Positions 56,261-64,000 of a DNA stretch of 64,000 nt are shown in pieces; positions within the stretch are counted from its first letter, which is position 1, and every line of letters begins with the position of its first letter. The DNA comes from Dendrobium chrysotoxum. Lineage: Eukaryota > Streptophyta > Magnoliopsida > Asparagales > Orchidaceae. The stretch lies in the NCBI GenBank assembly GCA_019925795.1, contig CM034312.1, positions 83,951,528 through 84,015,527 on the forward strand, in the 5' to 3' direction. The notes below the pieces were generated by a model that saw only the letters and a program-made list of their open reading frames with translations, was not told the DNA's origin and did no database searches. Position numbers and translations under genes: made by a program.

Positions 56261-58889
56261 AATTACAGTCAACACAAGCATTCTTACTCTTCTTACTATA
56301 ACATGAATTATTTCAAACATTTCTAAAAGAAACTTTTACCTGATTGAATGTCATTAATCATAACAATAAATGGCTCTAATTTATCCCAAAATTTCTATTA
56401 TATTGAAATAATTACCACATCAAGATTTATCTTCCTTCTTTACAAATCTCCTTCTTCCATTGTTGGATTTAAGCTTGTTGTAATTCAATTCTTCCTACAA
56501 TGATATGTCTCCTCAATTAAGAGAATTGTATTGTAAAATTTTTCTCTCTCAGTTTGAACAAAATAGTTACACTTTCTTGTGAAGGGATTTTCGAAATTTC
56601 AAATACTTCCTCTTTCTCTGTCAGCTTCTCTTCCTTTTTAAAATCATTCACTATTATTACCAATAAAATAAATTTTATAATTTCTATTCTTCAAAATTCT
56701 AACAAGAAATAAATATGATTGAAATCACTAACCAAGGAAAAATTTTCAACGCAAAATCCTTCTTTCTCTCTCAAGTTCTCTTCCTATACCTTTGAAAGAG
56801 AAATGAATCATTTCTTAAGATTAAATCGCGAAGAAATTATACACAAAGTGAACGAAATTGAAAAATAGCATACCTTCCTTCTCCTTCTTCCTTCTCTCAG
56901 TCGTTTCTCTCGACTTCGCTTATGTTGCGGTAACGAATGAAGAGGAGGGAGTTATACTTAGTGACGAGTCGTTTACTTTCATCGCTGTACACATTTCTTC
57001 GCTCATAACCGCAAACCGAGCCCGATCGAAGCCGGTGAGCGTGCATGCGGTCCGCCCAACTTTCGTTCCCTGTTCGCGTGACTATTTAGGAGCTGGCTGA
57101 TTCAATTGAACTGGCCAGTTATATAACGCCCCACAGTACCCATAAATAGTATGGGGAGTATTACAACATAAATATAACCATTTCATCATTTCAGTATACA
57201 CTTGAACATTTGATATATCAATAAAAACATCCAACAATTCTCATTCATCTCGTCACACGGAAGCAACTAATAATTTAAAGTTTAACATAAGATACTTACA
57301 GAGCTAATACCAAAATCCAAAGTAATACATGTCTAAACTGTTTTCATACCTTTAAGAGTAAACTCGCTAACAAAGATAACTTTAATATGAAAAGAAGAAA
57401 CACTTGTATAAATTAGCTTGCATCAATCTTCTCTTTTCCCTTTCCTGTAATAACAGCCAGTAAAGAAAATACTGGTGAGCTGTGAGACTTAGCAAATTAT
57501 GCAATCTAAATAACAGTTATAATATAATAAGAGGAAGAAATCAAAACCTTAAAGTCATAAATCATTAAACTTACTTTTACAAATAACAACATCATAAATC
57601 TTAATTAGCATTATTCTTTACTTCTTCGAAGTTACACGGAATATCAAAATTAAATATGTAAAAGACTTGGCTACACCTTCATAATAATATTCAATGGAGC
57701 CCAGGTAAACCCTGGCATTATTGCCATTGAATTACATTGAGGTCCCTTTTGCCCCACCTACAATACAGGTTTAGTAATTGGGTCCCTTTTGCCCACCTGA
57801 TATTGTAGACATCATATCATAGAATAGCCAATCTTTACTTTTAAATTGATATTCCAAACATCATATCATAACTGATTTTAATGGTTATAACCTTTTAAGT
57901 ATGCTTATACTCATACATCTAGTGTATCATAAATTTGATAGATACTAAGTTAAACAGAAAACTTCTTTTCATAGTATTATCAATTAAGAAAAGACTGAAT
58001 AAGCACACTTAGACATCTATCAAATCTCTATTATTCTCATGAATAGTCAGTTGTGAATACCTCAATGTATTCTCATGATGACTAACGAAATTCTCATAAT
58101 TCATCTCATTATAAATTTCAAGACATAAGAAATATACTAACCATTCATAATCATTACAATTATAAATAATTACATAACTTACCTTCCTGACTAGTAGTCT
58201 CTTCCAAACCTACACCACGAAGCCTTTTCCTTTGGTACACAAACCCAAAACCTTCTTTCTGCATAAATTCAGATAATTCCTAACTTTCCTTCAACCCACT
58301 TTCCACAATTAGTTTGTACACTTCTTTCCCCTACAAGTCATTACAAAATTTCACCTTAATCATAACCAAAACTTTGTTACAGTATTACTATTTTTATAAC
58401 TTCCAATTCACTTACGTTACTGTTAAATGCCCAAAACACTAGGCTGAAATGATATCTTTTCTTCTTGCATTGGTTGGCTTGAGATAAAATTGCCTACAAT
58501 TGCTGCAGCAGGCCATGCCGCAAGTCATTGAAGTTCCGCCTCTTGCTACAGCCACAGGATTGAAGTTCCGCCTCTTGCTATGAAGTTCCGCCTCTTGCTA
58601 CAGTCCCGCAATGGAAACTCCGAAACCTTTCCTCTTGGGTGGTTGTCGTGAAAACTAAACAGAGAAAGGAAATTGGCTTGTTGCTTGCGTGTCTTCCAAC
58701 CAAAGAGAAGGATTAAATGGGCCCACCATGTAACTGCCACCACATAGCCATATAAACCGCCTTTTGGGAATTTAAGGAATAACTAACCTAATTAATTTAA
58801 TAGTTATATAAACTTTTCATAACAGGAAATTAAAATGTTAATTAAATGGATTATTACCTGTAAATTTTCTGGTTATACCGGTTTATTTA
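56261..58889. other. Unclassified repeat-like sequence, possible LTR terminus at 57121
   Basis: TATAACGCCCCACAG followed by an imperfect palindrome ending GTATGGGGAGTATTACA (57122-57166) resembles the TGTAACGCCCC start of many plant LTRs. A TCCCTTTTGCCxCACCT segment occurs twice near 57743 and 57783. No coding region is recognised, and the LTR's other end was not located. Confidence 0.4.
58527..58602 (+). repeat. Three copies of TGAAGTTCCGCCTCTTGCTA
   Basis: Exact or near-exact 20-22 bp units at 58529, 58561 and 58581; the first is separated from the second by GCCACAGG. Confidence 0.9.
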
Positions 58890-59360
58890 GTAACTAAATA
58901 GAGAGAGAGAGAGAGAAAAACAAAAAGAGAAATTTATGATTTTAATTATGGGAGTAAAATTTAAATATTCGAATTAAAGAATATTATGAGTTGGAGATAA
59001 AATATAATGTAATTATATAGGTATCAAGCTATTGGCAGTGGAGTAGTTATTAAGTAAATTGTTAAAGCATCCAACTTCGATGTGAGTATTTATGTTTCTA
59101 AATTTTAGTCATTTTATTGCTTCTTTTAATTGTATTTAATCATTATCATAAATGATTAATCTTTCACATATCAAATGAGTGATCATTTTGAATTATATGA
59201 TAATTTGCCTGTTGTATTTTATATTTCTATATAAAGTTAATGAATGTTATATGAATAAAAAGACTAGATAGATATGCTTGCATGTGCATGTTGAATGATG
59301 GAGCACACCCTCTTATGGTACTAGTTGAGGATGCAATGTACTCACGATTGTAAATGAAAA
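58890..59360 (+). repeat. Fragment of an element B-type LTR, cut by element C
   Basis: TGATGGAGCACACCCTCTTA near 59296, followed by TGGTACTAGTTGAGGATGCA, is the reverse complement of the CATCCCCAGCCAGTACCATAAG segment conserved in the B-family LTRs (for example 45700-45740). It is truncated by element C at 59361. A (GA)n run lies at 58901-58918. Confidence 0.6.
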
Positions 59361-61090
59361 TGATGTGAAACTAAATGCAATGAAACAAGAATTGCAATTA
59401 AGATATTAATAGAAATAGTGAACTTTTGCTTGGCTACCAATAAACCTATGTTTACTCAAGTGAAAGCTTAAGAACTTGGAATGAAAGATCAAATAATAGC
59501 TTTTAGTTACGATGTTGAGAACAAATAGGTCCTTGCAAGATAACAACCAATAACTAATAAGTAATGCAAATAGCAATTATAACAAAGCTCCAAGCTTAAG
59601 ATTTAGATCCTTCACCTTGAGATCCCTCACTCAACCTCTTGAAAGTGGAAGCTAGCAGAGAAAAGTTGCAAGAACACTTAGCGAAGCCACTAGAAGACAA
59701 GTAATGCGTAGGGTAGTTATCGCCGGAGAGGTAGCCGGGGTAGGAGAAGGGGTTGGATGTTTGACAATGTACCAACGACCTAGTAGGATGTGTCCTTCTG
59801 TTGAGAGTGCTAATTGATACAAAATGTGGTCCACGTACTCTTCCACCGAATTGTCTAAGTCTGGAATGAGATCAAAGAACGGAGATCGTAGTATGTCGAT
59901 CCGCCTTTGGGAGTCTTCTACGAATCCGTGATCAATGTCCGGATCGGCCATTCATACTTGTCTTGAGAAGAGGAAGAAGATAAGTGCAAAGGGGAAGAGG
60001 GGATGGCGGCTTTGGAGGACCTTGAGGGAGAGGGGCGGCTAGGGTTGGGAGGCCTAGGGGAAAATATGAAGTTTTATTCAGATTTTGATGAAATTTGGGA
60101 ATGATTTGAAATTGAAATTTCAAATTTATTCTAAGGGAGGTAGGGGCGGCAAGGGGGAGAGGATTGGGGCTGATTTGGTGGAGTTTAGGAATTAATTTGG
60201 GAGAGAGAGGAGCCCACTAAGGGCCCGGCCAAATAGAGAGAGAAGGGAGGGGATTTGTCTTAATTAGGTGGGCCCCAATGGAATCAATTAGGGATTTAAT
60301 TAAATCTAATTTTATTTTTAGATTTAATTAAGTTAAGAAGGTTTCCTAATTTAGTTTTAGCAATTAGGAAAGATTTCAAACCCAATTATTTAATTGGAAT
60401 CAAATTAGGAAACTTTCCTAATTTACTGGAATCTAATTTAGGAAGGGTATTGATGGCTAATTTGAAATTGGAATTTCAAATTTGGGCAAAGGGGAAGGAG
60501 GGGCTGGCGGCCAGGATGGAGGGGAGGGGCCGGTTGGGTGGTGGTGGGGGCCGGTAGCTTTGGCGGCCTAAGGAGGCCGGCGGGTGGGGAGTTTTAGGAG
60601 GGGTGGCCGAAGGTTTGGGAGGGGAATGTGGGGTGGTGGTTGGCGGCCTGGGGTGGGAAACTAGGGTGGAGGGTGGCCGGCAAGTAGGAGTCACGGGTGA
60701 AGTAGCCGGCAGCTTGGGGAAGGAATCGGACCATGAGTCGGGGACGCTTCCACTGACTGATGGGTATTGCTTTGCCCACACTTGGGACTTCACCACTCAA
60801 GACTCACAAGTCCTCAAGAGGAAAATTCAGAAATTTTACTAATCATCCATTGAAAAACTCAATATAAAACATAGGGACCAATATCTAGGTCTCAAAACTA
60901 GAGAAAAGAAAAAGACACTGATGCCCTCGGGGCTACAAAGAGACTCAATGCCTAAGAAGGGTAAAACTAGGAAACATAAAATAAAAATACATAACATGAA
61001 ATACATCAAAGGTAAAGGCTCTGAACCGTGGCCGTCGATCGTCGTCCTCGTCGACGGTACACATGTCGAAATCTCTGACTGATGTCCTCA
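59361..61090 (-). repeat. Element C 3' LTR
   Basis: The left end TGATGTGAAACTAAATG aligns with the element A LTR start. The right end GATGTCCTCA is identical to that of element A (2091-2100). It contains the LTR ORF (59652-59951), a G-rich tract on + (60480-60720) and the last codons of pol. Confidence 0.75.
59652..59951 (-). CDS. LTR-borne conserved small ORF (99 aa), element C copy
   Basis: Homologue of the element A LTR ORFs, at the corresponding place in the LTR. It starts MADPDIDHGFVEDSQ and keeps DILRSPFFD, DLDN and EEYVDHI; 23 of the first 43 residues are identical to element A, ungapped. The C-terminal part differs and ends in a hydrophobic stretch (ITCLLVASLSVLATFLC), which could reflect a frameshift or real change. 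The shared start codon position, shared frame and shared core argue for a coding constraint across families. Function unknown. Confidence 0.6.
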   Translation of the reverse strand: MADPDIDHGFVEDSQRRIDILRSPFFDLIPDLDNSVEEYVDHILYQLALSTEGHILLGRWYIVKHPTPSPTPATSPAITTLRITCLLVASLSVLATFLC

Positions 61091-61594
61091 TCATTCTCCC
61101 CAGGTGGGAGAGAGATCAACCCTGTCGAGTAAACATCTCTGGAACTCTCGTACCACACCAGTAGATCAGGATCCAATCTCTGTAGCTCATCCCGATCGAT
61201 CCACGTGTTCTTCGTCTCCGGTTTCCCTGTCCATTGAACTAAATACCTTTGGCGACCACCGTCTCTAGTGAAAATGATGTCATCACTAAGTAGCCTCAAT
61301 TTTCTCCGCAATAGGTAAAGTGGAAATATCTGGGAGTGGAGGTAGGCTGGGGTTCTCACCAGGTGGGGTCACACAAGGCTCGTTGTTTAGTGGATTAGTG
61401 TGGTTAAACTCTTGACCCTCAAAGACTACAAGATCTTCGATGTTAAACGTGGGGCTAATGTTAAAACTTTCGGGAAGGTCTAGCATATAAGCATTACTGT
61501 TTATTTTGGAAATTATTTTGAAAGGTCCTGCGCCTCTCGCATGTAACTTCTTAACGGTCCCTTGCGGAAACCGCTCCGGACGAATCCGAACCAT
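61006..61594 (-). pseudogene. Element C integrase C-terminus and chromodomain
   Basis: Two overlapping frames. 61594-61286 carries MVRIRPERFP and GPFKIISKINSNAYMLDLP. 61359-61006 carries the chromodomain (SDDIIFTRDGGRQRYLVQW, KPETKNTWIDRDELQ) and the end PPGENDEDISQRFRHVYRRR. A frameshift lies near 61340. The stop near 61006 is inside the LTR, as in element A. Confidence 0.82.
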
Positions 61595-62660
61595 TACAAA
61601 ATCTCACTTTAATTTTTTTAAATCTTTTCTTGAGGTCCGCATTAAGTTTATAGTTAGCATTGCTCTGTTCAATTCTTTTATTAATTTCTTTATGCAATTC
61701 TTGTAAATGAGATGCAAATGCAGATGCAGACTCAGACATCTTAACCTTAGGGCTCATGGGAATCAAATCTATAGGCTGTCTAGGTTGGTACCCATAAACA
61801 ATTTCAGCAGGACTTAGACCCGTAGTTCGATTAACAGAGTTGTTGTAGGCAAATTCAGCTATGGGAAGTCTAGAGTCCTAGTCCCGGATATTCTCTCTTA
61901 CCAAAGTCCTTAGTAGATTTCCTAGACTCCGATTCACAACTTCAGTTTGACCGTCTATTTGGGGATGAAAGGCTGTAGAAAACTGGAGCTTGGTTCCCAT
62001 CTTGTGCCATAATGTTTTCCAGAAATAGCTTGTAAACTTTACATCCCTGTCTGACACAATGGTCTTAGGCAGCCCATTGAGCCTAACAATTTCATCGAAA
62101 TAAAGCTTAGTGATTCGAGAGGCATCGAAAGTTTTGGAACACGGGAGAAAATGTGCCATCTTCAAGAAACGATCTACTACCACACACACCGAATCGTGTT
62201 TACGAACAATCTTGGGTAGGCCTAGTACAAAGTCCATGCTAACATCTTGCCACGGTCGGTTGGGAACAGGGAGGGGCGTGTAGAGATCGGTATTCTGTTT
62301 CCTTTGTTTGGCTAATTGACAGGTATGAAAATGTTTGACCAATCTACTAACATCTCGTTTAAGACTGGGCCAGAAAAACCTATATTCAATCGCAGCAATA
62401 GTCTTGGCTTGCCCAAAATGTCCGGCTAAGCCACCAGCGTGTAATTCCCATACGAGGAACTCTCGAAGAGATGTATTGGGAATACAAAGCTTTTGGGACT
62501 TAAACAGGTATCCGTCCTCTATAAGGAAATCATCCGTAATGCGCTCGTTCCTAATGGTCAGTTGGTTATAAGTTTCCTTAAAGTCAGGACAGTCCAAATA
62601 ATCTTCTTTGAGTTGTTCAAAACCAATGACTTCCGTCCTCATTTCTCGAGTAATCATCAT
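61551..62660 (-). pseudogene. Element C integrase
   Basis: The frame 62660-61878 is open for 260 codons. It covers the HHCC zinc domain (HAGGLAGHFG; HTCQLAKQ, with the first Cys of the pair lost because CHTC became FHTC), the DDE core (VSMDFVLGLP, VVVDRFLKMAHF, VSDRDVKFTSYFW) and HPQIDGQTEVVNRSLG. A stop (TAG) near 61878 ends it. The rest follows at 61766-61551 in another frame. Confidence 0.85.
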
Positions 62661-62696
62661 TCGATGACTTAAGGCATCAGCGGCCTTATTTTCAAT

Positions 62697-63323
62697 TCAT
62701 GCCTTATGTCTAATCGTATAAGTATATTCTCGTAGGAATTCAATCCAACGACCATGACGGGCATTAAGTTTCTTTTGAGAGTTAATGTAACGTAGAGCCT
62801 CATGATCCGAAAATATAACAAACTCTTGAGGCAATAGGTATTGTCTCCAGTACCTAAGGGACTGAATAATCGCATAAAATTCTTTATCATAAGTGGAATA
62901 TCGTTGCCATATGTCATTTAACTTTTCGCTAAAGTAAGCAACAGGATGTCCTTCTTGTGATAAAACTCCTCCAATAACAATACCTGATGCGTCACAGGTT
63001 ACCTTAAAGACTTTGGAAAAATCAGGAAGACGCATAACTGGGGCTTCTACCATTTTCTTCTTAATTTCCTCGAATGCTCTAGTGGCAGATAAAGTCCAAT
63101 GGAATTCTCCTTTCTTTAAACAATCAGTTATGGGTGCCACAATCATGCTAAAATTTCTAATAAACCTCCGATAAAAGGTGGCCAGTCCATGAAAACTCCG
63201 AACATCCTTGATATTCTTTGGCTCGGGCCACTCGTTAATTGCTCGGACCTTTTCGGGGTCAGCTAATATTCCTTGAGATGAAATTATAAATCCAAGAAAA
63301 GTGACATTATCAGTGAGGAACAT
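62697..63323 (-). pseudogene. Element C RT connection and RNase H
   Basis: Open for 208 codons: NVTFLGFIISSQGILADPEK, RSFHGLATFYRRFIRNFS, then RNase H with FKVTCDASGIVIGGVLSQEG (catalytic Asp), YSTYDKEFYAII (catalytic Glu) and FSDHEALRYINSQ. It is the best preserved catalytic block of element C. Confidence 0.88.
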
Positions 63324-63959
63324 ATACTTCTTAGGATTTGCATATAGTTATTCTTTCCTCAAGATCTCACAAACCTATTTCAGATGATTTAAATGTTGAT
63401 CCACTGAGTTATTATATATCAGTATATCATCAAAGTAGACCACAACAAATTTTCCTAGGAAGGGTCTGAGGACCTGAGTCATTACTCTCATAAAAGTACT
63501 AGGTGCGTTACTCAAACCAAAAGGCATCACCATCCATTCATAAAGTCCATCTTTAGTCTTGAAAGCTGTTTTTCATTCATCACCGGGGCGAATTCTGATT
63601 TGGTGATATCCACTCTTGAGATCAATCTTGGAAAAGAGGGTAGCTCCCGTCATCATGTCTAACATGTCGTCTAAGCGGGGAATGGGGAAACGGTACTTCG
63701 CGGTGATCTTATTGATTGCCCTACTATCGACACACATTCTCTAAGAACCATCTTTCTTTGGTGTCAATAGTGCAGGGACAGCACACGGGCTAAGGCTTTC
63801 CTTAATAAAACCACGTTGTAGAAGTTCATCCACTTGTCTTTTTAGCTCAGCATGTTCCGTTGGGTTCATGCGATAATGTGGAAGGTTGGGCAAAGACGCT
63901 CTTGGGATAAGATCGATGACGTGTTGGATATCTCTAAGGGGTGGGAGGTGGTTAGGCAA
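63324..63959 (-). pseudogene. Element C reverse transcriptase core
   Basis: The start 63959-63741 reads SLPNLPHYRMNPTEHAELKR and RGFIKESLSPCAVPALLTPK. A TAG stop replaces Trp of the conserved WRMCVDSR motif (near 63743). Further on a TGA replaces Trp after RIRPGDE (near 63573). The FDDILIY catalytic region lies near 63430. The upstream part of pol continues beyond the window. Confidence 0.83.
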
Positions 63960-64000
63960 GTCTTCTGAGAAAATATCAGCAAAACCTTCTAGAAGGGGTT

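Larger units (their letters stand above)
59361..64000 (-). mobile_element. Element C: second Ty3/gypsy chromovirus, 3' part, continues beyond the window
   Basis: 3' LTR 59361-61090, then pol on the minus strand to the window edge: chromodomain, integrase, RNase H, reverse transcriptase. It has the same domain order and close protein similarity to element A, but a different LTR length (1.73 kb) and sequence. Pol has frameshifts near 61340 and 61600 and stops at two Trp codons in reverse transcriptase. The left flank base run is GAAAA; the other end is outside the window, so the duplication cannot be checked. Confidence 0.88.

Noticed and set aside
55798..56262. 154-codon minus ORF in the GC-rich island
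   Set aside because: Low-complexity Pro/Thr/Ser composition, overlapped by open frames on the other strand, no domain.
57122..57166. Palindromic ACGCCCCACAG...GTATGGGGAGT as a terminator or small DNA transposon end
   Set aside because: It more resembles an LTR terminus; no partner end or duplication was found, so it is left unclassified.

Overview
The window is plant nuclear DNA. The evidence is Ty3/gypsy chromoviruses with plant-type tRNA-iMet primer sites, RTE-type LINEs, solo LTRs, a hAT-like element, a TRIM, and the interior exons of a plant malectin-type LRR receptor kinase gene. Large TE-filled introns suggest a flowering plant, perhaps a woody eudicot or a magnoliid; the species cannot be fixed from the sequence.

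The only convincing host gene is on the + strand. Nine exons from 12001 to 39170 join in one open frame with matching splice phases. They encode the end of an LRR ectodomain, a malectin domain, a membrane segment and a protein kinase up to the activation loop. Two of its introns are about 12.5 kb and 12.1 kb. The intron before 12001 and the one after 39170 run out of recognisable exons inside the window. Nearly everything else lies within or between these introns and is mobile DNA.

Layout: 1-11147 is an RTE LINE split by a complete Ty3/gypsy chromovirus (element A, 201-9089, minus strand, TSD CTCAT), followed by a second LINE fragment. 12001-12366 holds three small exons. 12367-24822 is an intron with a 42-bp LINE stub, a TRIM, a LINE, a Reina-like gypsy remnant and minisatellites. 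24823-26254 holds the malectin and membrane exons. 26255-38347 is an intron with a second Reina-like remnant, a LINE carrying a hAT-like insertion, a solo LTR and a short LINE. 38348-39170 holds the kinase exons. 40837-44510 has nested LTRs. 45077-50237 is a gag-only LTR element (element B). 50430-52735 is a large inverted repeat. 54591-56260 has a tandem duplication, an AT-only stretch and a GC-rich island. 59361-64000 is a second chromovirus (element C) that runs off the window.

The most unusual observation is a roughly 100-110 aa sense ORF inside the LTRs of elements A and C. These are two clearly different chromovirus families. The N-terminal 43 residues align without gaps at 23 identical positions, although pol in both elements is decaying. 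In element A the LTR also overlaps the C-terminus of pol. All element proteins seen here are broken by frameshifts or stops.
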